Program-made: the position numbers and the translations under genes
NCBI GenBank assembly: GCA_025363655.1
Contig: JANYDK010000093.1
Coordinates: 1 to 64,000 of the forward strand
Length of the DNA stretch: 64,000 bases
Origin: Deltaproteobacteria bacterium
GTDB lineage: Bacteria; Myxococcota_A; Polyangia; Polyangiales; JADJMO01
Reading direction: 5' to 3'
Shown: piece by piece, positions 35,069-43,747 of the stretch
Position numbering within the stretch: position 1 is the stretch's first letter
How the letters are laid out: the number at the start of each line of letters is the position of its first letter
Notes under the pieces: generated by a model
What the model was told of the DNA's origin: nothing
Seen by the model: only the letters and a program-made list of their open reading frames with translations
Databases searched by the model: none

Positions 35069-35344
35069 GGATGACTCCTCGGTATGCGCCGGGGATTCGT
35101 TCCTCGGCGTCGGCCCGAAGCTAGGTCGCGCGAAGATGTCGCACCATTGAACTCTCGTGATGTGAATCTTCACTACTGGTGAACATTCTTTCGACCAGGT
35201 GCCTCTTCGATCCGCGTCGAGCTCGCGCTCGTAGGCTCGTATGTGGAGCGACGTCGCCTGGCGGCACGGCCGGTATCGTTGTAGTCTCCGAAGACCCGGG
35301 CGTCGCGGGCGTTGTTCCTTTCTTTCACGAAAAATGGGCTCGAA
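35069..35344. promoter_or_regulatory. Divergent intergenic region with 12-base palindrome
   Basis: No gene is seen in these 276 bases. A GTGAATCTTCAC palindrome at 35162-35173, in a locally AT-richer stretch, lies about 95 bases upstream of the ABM gene and may be an operator. The promoters of both divergent genes must be here, but none is convincing by eye. Confidence 0.35.
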
Positions 35345-36733
35345 ATGCTTCCTTCTGCCGTCCCCCTCGATGCCCATCGTCCCCGGAAACGCTCTGCGCG
35401 CGTCGTCTTCCTCGCGTGTTGCGTCGGCGTGTTGGCCTTCGCGTCGACCGGCTGCAACGCCGTCCTCGGCCTGAACGAGGACTACCACCCGAGCGACGAC
35501 ACCTCGTCGGGTGGTGACGACAGCACCGTCAGCGAAGGTGGCACCGACTCGACGACCCCCGAGGTCGGCAACGATACGCTCGACGGCGGGACCGACACGA
35601 CCGACAGCGGGACTCAGAGCGACACGGCCGACACCGCCGTTCCCGGCGACGCGCCCGACACCTTCGACGCGTGCGTTCCCAAGACGTGCGCTTCGCTCGG
35701 CGCGACGTGCGGCGATCTTCCCGACGAGTGTGGCACGACGCTGCACTGCGGGACGTGCACCGCGCCCGCGACGTGCGGCGCCGAAGTGAAGAACACCTGC
35801 GGCTGCAAGCCGACGACGTGCGCGGCGGCGGGCAAGAACTGCGGCACCATCCCCGAGGGTTGCGGCAGCACCATCGACTGCGGCGCTTGCTCGGGAGCGG
35901 GACAGTCGTGCGGCGGTGGTGGCACGGCGAACGTCTGCGGCTGCAAGCCGGCGACCTGCGTCAGCCTCGGCAGGAACTGCGGCTCGGCGAGCGATGGTTG
36001 CGGCGGCACGTTGAGCTGCGGCGCGTGCTCGGTGGGCACCGCCTGTGGAACTTCTGGCGTCTGCGGCTGCGTTTCGACGGGCACGTGCGGAACGAAGAAC
36101 TGCGGCACCGTCCCCGATGGCTGTGGCTCCACGCTCGCATGCGGCGCATGCACCGGCTATCAAACGTGCGGCGGCGGTGGCACGGCCGGCGTCTGCGGCT
36201 GCACCCCGACGTTCAGCTGCACGGGCAAGTGCGGCACCATTCCCGACGGCTGCGGCGGCACGCACGATTGCGGCGCTTGCACGGCTCCCGCGACGTGCGG
36301 CGGCGGCGGCGCGACCAACGTCTGCGGCTGCAAGCCAGTCTTCGACTGCACGGGCAAGTGCGGCACCATCACCGACAGCTGCGGTGGCGCGCGTGATTGC
36401 GGCGGTTGCGTCAGCCCCAAGTCGTGTGGAGGCGGCGGCACCGCTGGCACCTGCGGTTGCACGCCGAAGACGTGCGCGGGTGTCGGCGCGACGTGCGGCA
36501 CTCCGCCGGATGGTTGCGGCGGCACGCTCCCCAGCTGCGGAACCTGCAGCGGCAAGCAAACGTGCGGTGGCGGCGGTACTCCGTACAAGTGCGGGTGCAC
36601 GGCGTCCGATCCCTGCGGCACCAACATTTGCGGCACGGCAATCAACAGCTGCGGCGTCACCGTCAGTTGTGGCGTTTGCGCCGGAAAGTGCTGCGGCGAT
36701 TCGTGCGTGTGCGCGAAGTGTTTCTGTACCTGA
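35345..36733 (+). CDS. Lipoprotein built of Cys-rich GCGGT-type repeats
   Basis: 462 residues. The signal sequence ends at a lipobox STGCNAVLGLNE, with the same CNAVLGL motif as the lectin-like lipoprotein, followed by an acidic Asp/Ser/Thr stalk (about 45-110). The rest is at least eight Cys-rich units of about 35-45 residues with TCG...DGCGGT...CGxC...CGGGG and CGCKP elements. Even numbers of cysteines suggest disulphide-linked, rigid surface repeats. Function unknown. ATG 35345 was preferred over a GTG at 35312 because it puts the signal peptide near the N-terminus. Confidence 0.75.
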   Translation: MLPSAVPLDAHRPRKRSARVVFLACCVGVLAFASTGCNAVLGLNEDYHPSDDTSSGGDDSTVSEGGTDSTTPEVGNDTLDGGTDTTDSGTQSDTADTAVPGDAPDTFDACVPKTCASLGATCGDLPDECGTTLHCGTCTAPATCGAEVKNTCGCKPTTCAAAGKNCGTIPEGCGSTIDCGACSGAGQSCGGGGTANVCGCKPATCVSLGRNCGSASDGCGGTLSCGACSVGTACGTSGVCGCVSTGTCGTKNCGTVPDGCGSTLACGACTGYQTCGGGGTAGVCGCTPTFSCTGKCGTIPDGCGGTHDCGACTAPATCGGGGATNVCGCKPVFDCTGKCGTITDSCGGARDCGGCVSPKSCGGGGTAGTCGCTPKTCAGVGATCGTPPDGCGGTLPSCGTCSGKQTCGGGGTPYKCGCTASDPCGTNICGTAINSCGVTVSCGVCAGKCCGDSCVCAKCFCT

Positions 36734-36755
36734 GAGGCGATTTGGCCGCCGTCTT

Positions 36756-36771
36756 CGAGTGAGCTCACTCG
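36756..36771. terminator. Palindrome between convergent genes, possible bidirectional terminator
   Basis: CGAGTGAGCTCACTCG is a perfect 16-base palindrome. It lies between the convergent stops at 36733 and 36765 and overlaps the latter. A hairpin with a 4-base loop is possible, but there is no T-tract on either side, so it may be an attenuating or end-stabilising element rather than a classical terminator. Confidence 0.4.
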
Positions 36772-38516
36772 GGCTTGCTCGTCCTCGCGCCAAGACGATC
36801 GGCGAGTCGGGTGAGTGCACCGGCGACGAGAAATTCGCTCACGAGCGGCAAAAAAAGGATGTTTCGCGACCTCAGCGCGACGCCCTGGCCGACCAGAACG
36901 CACCAGACGAAGAGCGTGAGCGGCGCGATGGCGCGCCCGAAATCTCGTTCCCGTAAGGCCGCTCTGCCAGCGAGGCCGAAGAGCGCGAAGGTCGCGACGA
37001 GCAGCCCGAAGCCGAGGACGCCGGTGTTCGACGCGGGATCGACGCCGACGACGTCGAACTGGGCGACGCCTCGCAGAAGGCCCGAGAGCTCTCCTTGGCC
37101 GGGGCCTCTCGACGGACGGAGGTCAGGACCCGCGGGCGCGTTCTCCGCGGTCATCGGCTTGACTTGATCGTGTAGCGCGACCCACGCGCCAGGGACGAGG
37201 GGAGCGCAGAAGACGACCGTCGCGAGCAGCGCGATGGCCGCAGAAGGCAGTGCGCGCGCGCGTAGACGAACGATCGACGTGATGACGGCACACGCGAGGA
37301 GAAGGCCGCCAGCCATGCCGGCGACGAGATCGGTCCATGCGGCGAGCGCGACGCCGAGGATCGCGACGAACCAACCGAGCGGCGACGGCGTGCCCGACGT
37401 ATGGCGCTTTGCACGAGAAAATAGGCTCACTGCGACGATCACGACGCCGAGCGCGGCGAGGGCGTAGGGCCGCGCCAAGACGCTCGATACGACGAGGGCA
37501 GGAGCGACGGCGACGCCGACGACGGCGACGAAACCGATCGGATGCGAGGCTCGACCGAGTCCCACGAGAAGGAGCACGAGCGCGGCGAGCGAGGCGACGA
37601 GAGACGGCAGGCGGAGCCTTTGGAGGCTGTCTCCCTCGTGCCAACCGATGGCGTGCACCCACGCTTGCTGCAGCGAACGATGCATCGGCGGGTGCACCCA
37701 CGCGTCGTGATCGTTGGTCACGACCGAGTGCACGGTGGGGAGCGCCCAGGCCTCGTCGGTGTCGAGCGGAAGGTTCGTCGACGCACGCACTCGAAGAACC
37801 GCGCCCACGAGGAGCAAGATCGCGATCGCCGCTGCGGTGACGAAGCGTCGCTTCGTAGGCGCCGTCGTCGTGATGGGCTCCCCTTGCGCGCGCGGCGCCA
37901 GAAGCGCGGCCAAGAGCGCGAGCAATGTGGCGAACCCGAACGTGACGCCGAGGATTCGGCCCGGCGACCCCTTCGAATCGACCTTGCGAAAGAAGGGAGC
38001 GAGGATTCCGCCGACGCCTCCCGGAGCATGGCCTTCGACCCAACTCCACACGCGATCGTGCGGGCGGTTTGCGAGCGCACCGGCGAGGCGCTCACCGGCC
38101 ATCTGGAGGGCGGGATCGCCTGCCGATCCGCACGTGACCCACGAGACAATCAAGTCGCCGGCCGGCGCACTACTGGCCCCGCTGACCGCGGATCCCTTCG
38201 GACCGATGACCGCACCTCCGGGACCATGGAGATGACGTGGGAGCTCGCAGGTGACGTCGCCCGTCTGCTCCATCTGGAGGACGATCACGTCGTGATCGAT
38301 CATGATGTTGCCGATGGGAACGCCGGCGAAAGTCCGCGCATCCGTGCTGAGGTAGGCCATCACCTCTGCTTCGCGACCACGCGTGATGACCAGCTTGCCA
38401 TCGGCCTTTTCGACGGTCGAAATGCGCGTCAGCATGACGACGGCGAGGACGACGAAGGGCGCGAGCGCGGCGAGCCACGTCACGACGCGGAGTGGCCATC
38501 GCCAGGTGGAACGCAT
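36765..38516 (-). CDS. Polytopic membrane protein, GT-C/mannosyltransferase-like
   Basis: 583 residues. The first hydrophobic segment (about 8-30) precedes an extracytoplasmic region of about 150 residues with possible disulphide pairs. Ten or so further membrane segments follow. The periplasmic loop after the third segment holds DTDEAWALPT, resembling the acidic DE motif of GT-C glycosyltransferases such as ArnT. It would use a lipid-linked sugar, but substrate and activity are unproven. It is convergent with the Cys-rich gene. Confidence 0.7.
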   Translation of the reverse strand: MRSTWRWPLRVVTWLAALAPFVVLAVVMLTRISTVEKADGKLVITRGREAEVMAYLSTDARTFAGVPIGNIMIDHDVIVLQMEQTGDVTCELPRHLHGPGGAVIGPKGSAVSGASSAPAGDLIVSWVTCGSAGDPALQMAGERLAGALANRPHDRVWSWVEGHAPGGVGGILAPFFRKVDSKGSPGRILGVTFGFATLLALLAALLAPRAQGEPITTTAPTKRRFVTAAAIAILLLVGAVLRVRASTNLPLDTDEAWALPTVHSVVTNDHDAWVHPPMHRSLQQAWVHAIGWHEGDSLQRLRLPSLVASLAALVLLLVGLGRASHPIGFVAVVGVAVAPALVVSSVLARPYALAALGVVIVAVSLFSRAKRHTSGTPSPLGWFVAILGVALAAWTDLVAGMAGGLLLACAVITSIVRLRARALPSAAIALLATVVFCAPLVPGAWVALHDQVKPMTAENAPAGPDLRPSRGPGQGELSGLLRGVAQFDVVGVDPASNTGVLGFGLLVATFALFGLAGRAALRERDFGRAIAPLTLFVWCVLVGQGVALRSRNILFLPLVSEFLVAGALTRLADRLGARTSKPE

Positions 38517-38559
38517 CCTGCGCTCGAAACTAAGGGTTTGTGGTCGTCACGACAAATAC

Positions 38560-38946
38560 CTATCGACGACCCTGGCGCGTCGTCCTCCCGCTGGATTTCG
38601 CGGCGGCGGTCTCGTGGATGGCGGCGAGCAGCATCGCGAGGTCGAAGGGCGTGATCAACAGCGCGTCGACGCGGCCGGCGGCGAGGGCCGCGAGCTGAGC
38701 TTTCTCCTCCCAGCGGGTCAGCAGATAGCGTCGCGTCGTCGGATGCGAGCGGGCGACGAGCTCGAGGAGCGCCAAACCTTCGCCCTCGAATCCTTCCGTG
38801 ACGACCATCGCGTCGAAGCGCTCCTGCGTGAGGAGGCGCATCGCTCCGTCGACATTCGAAGTGGTGGCGACGCTGTGATGCGCGCGCAGCGCGTGTGCTC
38901 GCGCGAAGCGATGGTGACCGTTCGGCTCGACCATCAGTACGCGCAT
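38560..38946 (-). CDS. Degenerate response-regulator receiver domain protein
   Basis: 128 residues with the alpha/beta pattern of a receiver domain (MRVLMVEPNGHHRFARAHAL, FDAMVVTEGF, YLLTRWEE, LLITPFDLAMLL). The phosphoacceptor Asp expected in the third strand is Thr50, and the conserved Lys before the Pro is Thr. It is therefore a pseudo-receiver that probably cannot be phosphorylated. It lies downstream of the FHA-sigma54 activator gene on the same strand and may modulate it. Confidence 0.7.
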   Translation of the reverse strand: MRVLMVEPNGHHRFARAHALRAHHSVATTSNVDGAMRLLTQERFDAMVVTEGFEGEGLALLELVARSHPTTRRYLLTRWEEKAQLAALAAGRVDALLITPFDLAMLLAAIHETAAAKSSGRTTRQGRR

Positions 38947-39076
38947 GGAGGCAAATCGGTGAGAGCTCGAACGGAGCGCGGGTTTCGCCACGCACGTGAT
39001 TTGGCAAGCGGCGTGCCTCGGACGTCGGCGCGGCCAAAGCTGGCGACTCGCCCCATCACCGGTCGGGTTCGCTCGC

Positions 39077-39113
39077 AGCTGCGTCTCAAATGCGATCGCG
39101 ATGAGAGTCAGCT
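39077..39113. repeat. Imperfect inverted repeat at the end of the FHA-sigma54 gene
   Basis: A 12-base stem (AGCTGCGTCTCA with TGAGAGTCAGCT, two mismatches) surrounds a GCGATCGC-containing loop and overlaps the stop at 39108. Without a T-run it is a weak terminator candidate, but it may cap the transcript before the pseudo-receiver gene. Confidence 0.4.
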
Positions 39114-40472
39114 CCCCGAGCGACCGCCGATTCGTTGGAGGACTCGGTACACCGTGGCGGCGCTGACGCCCACCGATTGGGCGATGGCGTGGGCATCGGC
39201 GCGTGGGTTCTTGCGAAAGGCTTCGACGATCGCTGCCTCGCGTTCGTCGCGTTTGAGCGCACGAGCTGGCGCGGTCGCATCGGTCGGCGGGGCCGGCGTC
39301 GAGGCCGACGTCGAATGTGCCTTGGAAATGGGCTCGTGCGGCGCACCCGCGAGCAAGGGCGGAAGGTGCGATGCCGAGACGACGTTGGCGCCGCCGAGCC
39401 TCGCGCCACTCGCAGCCGCACGAACGCTGCCGAGCAGCTCGCGTACGTTGCCGAGCCAGGGGCGAAGGAGACAATGCTCGATGAGCGAAGAGTCGATTCC
39501 GAGCTGCGGCAGGAACGGTCGTAGTCCGAGGGCGATGAGATAGCCGATTTCCTCCGGTCTCTCGCGCAACGGGGGCAGGGGAACCGCGCTCTCGGCGAGA
39601 CGATAGAAAAGATCGTCGCGAAAGAGACCGGCGCGGATGCGCTCTCCGAGATCGCGATTGGTGGCGGCGACGATGCGTACGTTGACGCGGCGGACGTCGT
39701 TTTCGCCGACCCGCCGCACTTCGCGTTCTTGGATGGCGCGCAGCAATTTGGCCTGCATGGTGAGCGGCATCTCCCCCAGCTCGTCGAGAAAGAGCGTGCC
39801 GCCATGCGCCGCCTCTAAGAGCCCCGCGCGCGCCTGTGCTGCGCCGGAGAATGCCCCACGCGCGTGTCCGAAGAGCTCGCTCTCGAGGAGAGGCTCGGCG
39901 ACGGCTGCGCAGTTGAGCGTCTGCATCGGTCCGGAGCGTTGCGTGGCTGCGTGGTAGGTCTGCGCGGCGAGCTCCTTGCCGGAGCCTGTTTCGCCGGTGA
40001 TGAGCACGTTGAGGCCGTCGCGCGCCGCTTGTCCCACGAGATCGAGTGCGGCTTGCATCGTCGGGCCGCGCACCATCGTCGGATCGAAGAGTTGGTGCGG
40101 GTGCGCCAGCCGCGTCAGATCGGGGATGAAGACGAGCACTGTCTGCCCCATGCGAAGAGTGCGTGGCGCCGCGCCCGACCACTCGCCGGTGATGCCGTGC
40201 CCGTCGACGTAAGTCGCGTTGCGACTGCCGAGCTCGCGCACGCGCCAGAGGCCTTGGGCGAAGGAGACCGTGACGTGCTGTCGCGAGAGTCGATCGTCCT
40301 GCAGCACGAACGCGCTGCCCTCGCCTCGCCCGACGACGAGGGGCTGGTCGCCGATGGGAAAGACGCGAAACGTGGCCGAACCGGCGACGAAAGCGGCCAA
40401 AATGGCTGGCTGGACGTGGCCCTCCACGCGAACGCTGGCCGCCTGCTCCTTGGTCGTGCTGTCGCTGCTCAT
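39108..40472 (-). CDS. FHA-domain sigma54-dependent transcriptional activator
   Basis: 454 residues. FHA domain at about 35-115 ([29 protein letters not shown]), sigma54 AAA+ domain at about 130-360: Walker A GETGSGKE (160-167), a GAFSGA loop at 206-211, Walker [10 protein letters not shown], sensor ATNRDLGE and arginine-finger region RDDLFYRL. The C-terminal HTH is [20 protein letters not shown]. The GAFSGA replaces the usual GAFTGA. The FHA domain would read Thr-phosphorylated partners, plausibly the kinase encoded at 41059. Confidence 0.92.
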   Translation of the reverse strand: MSSDSTTKEQAASVRVEGHVQPAILAAFVAGSATFRVFPIGDQPLVVGRGEGSAFVLQDDRLSRQHVTVSFAQGLWRVRELGSRNATYVDGHGITGEWSGAAPRTLRMGQTVLVFIPDLTRLAHPHQLFDPTMVRGPTMQAALDLVGQAARDGLNVLITGETGSGKELAAQTYHAATQRSGPMQTLNCAAVAEPLLESELFGHARGAFSGAAQARAGLLEAAHGGTLFLDELGEMPLTMQAKLLRAIQEREVRRVGENDVRRVNVRIVAATNRDLGERIRAGLFRDDLFYRLAESAVPLPPLRERPEEIGYLIALGLRPFLPQLGIDSSLIEHCLLRPWLGNVRELLGSVRAAASGARLGGANVVSASHLPPLLAGAPHEPISKAHSTSASTPAPPTDATAPARALKRDEREAAIVEAFRKNPRADAHAIAQSVGVSAATVYRVLQRIGGRSGS

Positions 40473-40497
40473 CGGAAGCTCGCCGTGGGAGACGAGT

Positions 40498-40827
40498 CTA
40501 CCTCGGGTCCGTCGACCGGCGCGCTCCTTCCCCGACGGCGATGAGCACGTCCGTTCGACCGTCCGCGGGCGAGGCGGTGACCGGCACGGGGGAGAAACGG
40601 AACTGCACCGGACCGATCTCGAACGCGAATGCGACGCTGGCGAAGTCGATCACTTGGTGCGGCCCGATGACCACGTGAAAGTGCGAAACGAAGGAGAATG
40701 CGAGCTGCAAGTCGTTGAGCGCGCTGCGCCCGATGCGAATCGGAAATCGGTCGAACGAGCGATCGAGCACGCCGCCCGTGCGCAAGTCGGTGGCCCGAAG
40801 GACGAGACCGAAGGAGGTGGGAACCAT
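40498..40827 (-). pseudogene. Decayed TagH-like FHA gene
   Basis: The 109-codon frame matches the N-terminal FHA region of the protein at 59575-60627: GLVLRATDLRTGGVLDRS against GLSLRATDTRNGNVLDRT, SFVSHFHVVI against SFISHFHAVI, and [10 protein letters not shown] against FAFAIGPVQF. About 22 residues covering the FHA beta-strands (ERFLLRDLGSRNGVT region) are missing in frame, and similarity ends at AVGEGA, so the C-terminal domain is gone too. It is probably a remnant of a T6SS FHA gene. An alternative is a small functional protein, but loss of the phosphopeptide-binding SRN loop argues against that. Confidence 0.6.
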
Positions 40828-40998
40828 CGACGCGATCGCGACCTCAGCAAGGCCTGGACCGCTTCGCGGACGTCACGATCCTGATCGAACACACACGCGG
40901 CACACCGGCTTGCGTCTCAAATGAGATTCATCTGCGAGGAGCAAGCTCGGGATCGACGTCACCGGCCCGGACGCGATCCAGTCCGCGCGGTAGAAGTT

Positions 40999-41012
40999 GG
41001 CTCGGCATGTGC
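40999..41012 (+). promoter_or_regulatory. Candidate sigma54 (-24/-12) promoter of kinase gene
   Basis: TTGG-N10-GC (TTGGCTCGGCATGTGC) fits the invariant GG-N10-GC of sigma54 promoters, with the TGC of the -12 element. The predicted start site, about 12 bases later, leaves a leader of about 35 bases to ATG 41059. The neighbouring gene encodes a sigma54 activator. No other evidence supports it. Confidence 0.4.
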
Positions 41013-41058
41013 CGTGCACATGTGTTCCTGCTACACTCCGCACCCCATCTCCATACCC

Positions 41059-42765
41059 ATGAACATCCCCGATCTCCCGCCGGAGGGAATGCAGCTCCCC
41101 GGCGCCGAGCGCTACGTGCTCCGCAAGTTGCTCGGGCGCGGCGGCTTCGGTGACGCGTACCTCGCGGACGACTCCGCGCTCGCGCGCCGGGTGGTCATCA
41201 AGCTGCTCATCAACCTCAGCGAGCCGACGATTCGTGAGCGCTTCACCCGCGAGGCGCGCATCGCGGCGAACATCCATCACCCGGCGGTCGTCCAGGTCCA
41301 CGACATCGGCGCGCTGCCCGATGGCCGGCCGTACTTCGTGATGGAGTTCGTCGATGGAATGTCGCTCACCGACTTCATCAAGCAGCGTGGCGCTTCGCTC
41401 TTGCTCTCCCATGCATTGACGTTGCTTGCAGAGGCCGCCGAAGGTCTCGCCGTCGCCCACAAGATGGAGGTCGTCCATCGCGACATCAAGCCCGACAACA
41501 TCCTCGTCACGCGTGACGGTCACGCCAAGCTCATCGACTTCGGCATCGCCAAGAAGGCCGTCCAGGAATCGGACGCCAGCTCGGCGAAGCATACGAACAT
41601 GGGCACCGTGCTCGGCACGCCGCGCTACATCTCGCCCGAGCAAGCCACCGCCAAGGTGCTCGCCGGCGCGAGCGATCTCTACTCGCTCGGTTGCGTCATG
41701 TACGTGCTTCTCACGGGGCGATCGCCCTTCGATGGCTCACCGCAAGAGCTGATGATGCACCACGTGTACACGCCCCCTCCGACGTTGGCTTCGGCCACCC
41801 CGGGGCGCTCATTTCCCCCTGAAATCGAGGGAATCGTCGGCCGACTGCTGACGAAAGATCCGCTGCGTCGCCATCAGAGCGGCGACGAATTGGCGAAAGA
41901 GCTACGTCGATGCGCGGCGCTCGCCAAGCTGAGCGAAGCGACCGACGCGACCGCCGCGCTGCCGTCGGTTCGCGGCGACGTCACCCTCGACGAGCCGCGA
42001 AACGGCGCCGCCACGCTCAGCAACTCGCACGCCGCCGACGTCACCCCACCCCCGAAGTTGTGGGATGGTGCGACGGAGGATCTCTCCCAGATGGGCCTCA
42101 GCCCGCTCCCCTCGCGCGAGCCGCCGCGCCCGGGCGCAGGTCATCGGGCCGAGGGCGAACCGACCGAAGCGCTCGACGTCGCCGCTCCCGCACACGCGCG
42201 GCGAGAAGACTCGATCTCCGCGCCGCTGCAGGTGATGGAAGACATCACGGGTCGAACGGAGCCCGCCCCGCGCGGCAATCGTATCGCCGTCGTCCTCGGC
42301 GTCCTCCTTCTTCTCGCGTCGGCCCTCGGCGGCACGTTGTTCCTCGTCTCGCGCAGTCGCGGAACGTCCGAGAGTCCGGCCAGCGTCGGTCCGCAGCCCT
42401 CCTCGAAGACCAAAGATACGATCGAGAACGAGGCCGAGAAGAAAGGCGAGTCCGTCGAGTCGCCGAACCAAGCGGAAGTGGCCGAGGTGACGAGCGCGAA
42501 GCCCGAAGCCGCGACCTCGGCCGACGCCGTCGACGCTGCCAAGAGTGCAGCGCCGAAGCCCGCAGTCTCCACGGCTCCCCTCGCCGGCAAGCCCACGACG
42601 GTCCCCACGAAGACCAGCGGCACGAGCTCTGCTAAGGCCCCTGTCGTCGCCGGCACGCAGCCCACCGCGGGGACTGCGACGGGAGCGCCCAAGCCTTCGC
42701 CTGCCCCGGTGCCCACCGCGCCTCCTCCGACGAACACCGGCACTGCGATCGACGATCGACTCTGA
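41059..42765 (+). CDS. Membrane Ser/Thr protein kinase
   Basis: 568 residues. Cytoplasmic kinase domain at about 18-290: LLGRGGFGDAYLA, VVIKLLI (catalytic Lys), EVVHRDIKPDN, KLIDFGIAKK and RYISPEQAT. A disordered linker precedes one transmembrane segment (about residues 413-435, IAVVLGVLLLLASALGG). The outer C-terminus is a Pro/Ala/Thr/Lys-rich tail. It probably senses or acts at the envelope and could phosphorylate FHA proteins. ATG 41059 was chosen because it starts the kinase region; the frame is open to 40921. Confidence 0.9.
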   Translation: MNIPDLPPEGMQLPGAERYVLRKLLGRGGFGDAYLADDSALARRVVIKLLINLSEPTIRERFTREARIAANIHHPAVVQVHDIGALPDGRPYFVMEFVDGMSLTDFIKQRGASLLLSHALTLLAEAAEGLAVAHKMEVVHRDIKPDNILVTRDGHAKLIDFGIAKKAVQESDASSAKHTNMGTVLGTPRYISPEQATAKVLAGASDLYSLGCVMYVLLTGRSPFDGSPQELMMHHVYTPPPTLASATPGRSFPPEIEGIVGRLLTKDPLRRHQSGDELAKELRRCAALAKLSEATDATAALPSVRGDVTLDEPRNGAATLSNSHAADVTPPPKLWDGATEDLSQMGLSPLPSREPPRPGAGHRAEGEPTEALDVAAPAHARREDSISAPLQVMEDITGRTEPAPRGNRIAVVLGVLLLLASALGGTLFLVSRSRGTSESPASVGPQPSSKTKDTIENEAEKKGESVESPNQAEVAEVTSAKPEAATSADAVDAAKSAAPKPAVSTAPLAGKPTTVPTKTSGTSSAKAPVVAGTQPTAGTATGAPKPSPAPVPTAPPPTNTGTAIDDRL

Positions 42766-42793
42766 CTCCACCTCGCCCTCGCGAAGGAATCCC

Positions 42794-43747
42794 ATGCCTC
42801 AGCACCGAAAGTCCCACACGACGGCTGCGATCCTCGCGGCCGTGCTCCTCGCCAGCTCGGTCGCGCCTCGGGCGCTCGCCGACAACAAGACCGTCGCCAC
42901 GCAGCTCTTCGACGACGCGAAGAAGTTGATGGACGATGGCAAAGCTTCGGAGGCGTGTCCGAAGCTCGAAGAGAGCATGCGCCTCGATCCCGCCGACGGC
43001 ACCGAGCTGCGATTGGCCTATTGCTACGAGCTCGTCGGGCGCTACGCGACGGCGTGGGGGCTCTTCAAGGGTGGCCTGGAGAAGGCGAAGAAAGCGAACA
43101 ACCAAAAGCGCATCGAGTTCGCCACCGAGCACCTCGCGATCGTCGAACCGCAGCTCTCGCGCATCACATTGGTGCTCGATCCGGCGGCGAAATCGACGAC
43201 CGGCCTGGTCGTGAAGTGGGACGGCGAGGTGGTCGGCCAAGCGTCGCTCGGCACTGCGCTTCCCTTCGACAGTGGTCCGCACACCTTGGAGGTGAGCGCG
43301 CCGGGCAAAGCCACGGTCACGACGACGGTGAACGTCGTGAAGGCGAAGCAAGAGACGGTGAGCATCGGCCCCTTGAAGGATGCCGCAGTGGTCCCCGCGA
43401 CAGGCTCGGATGGACCGGGCGCTGCGCCGTGGATCATCGGCGGCGCAGGCCTCGCGTTCCTCGGTGGGGCCATCTTCTCGCGTCTGCAAGTCTCCTCCGC
43501 CCAGAGCGATCGACAGAGCGCGTGCGCGTCGCAACACACGATCAGTTGTGGCGACGACGGCGTCTCCAAGATTCAGACGTGGGATCGCCTCTCTTTCGTC
43601 TTCGGCGGGCTCGCCATCGTCGGAATCGGCGCCAGCGTGGTGATGTTCACGAGCTCGGGCTCGAAGGGCACGCCCGCCACCAAGGTCGGCGCCGGCCCCG
43701 CGACGATCGGCGGCGCACCTGGATTTCAGCTGCAGGGGAGTTTTTGA
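42794..43747 (+). CDS. Exported TPR-like/PEGA-like protein with C-terminal membrane helices
   Basis: 317 residues. Signal peptide (AAILAAVLLASSVAPRALAD), a TPR-like segment (QLFDDAKKLMDDGKASEACPKLEESMRLDP, residues about 38-110), a beta-rich PEGA-like domain (about 120-200, PFDSGPHTLEVSAPGKATVTTTVNV) and two hydrophobic helices (about 213-232 and 274-296). This architecture is common in Myxococcota next to Ser/Thr kinases. It may act with the kinase encoded 28 bases upstream. It overlaps the next start by one base. Confidence 0.8.
   Translation: MPQHRKSHTTAAILAAVLLASSVAPRALADNKTVATQLFDDAKKLMDDGKASEACPKLEESMRLDPADGTELRLAYCYELVGRYATAWGLFKGGLEKAKKANNQKRIEFATEHLAIVEPQLSRITLVLDPAAKSTTGLVVKWDGEVVGQASLGTALPFDSGPHTLEVSAPGKATVTTTVNVVKAKQETVSIGPLKDAAVVPATGSDGPGAAPWIIGGAGLAFLGGAIFSRLQVSSAQSDRQSACASQHTISCGDDGVSKIQTWDRLSFVFGGLAIVGIGASVVMFTSSGSKGTPATKVGAGPATIGGAPGFQLQGSF

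Noticed and set aside
39080-40923. 13-base sequence TGCGTCTCAAATG at 39080 and 40911
   Set aside because: Shared 13-mers are expected by chance in a window of this size. Each copy sits in a different inverted-repeat context, so a common regulator is not supported.
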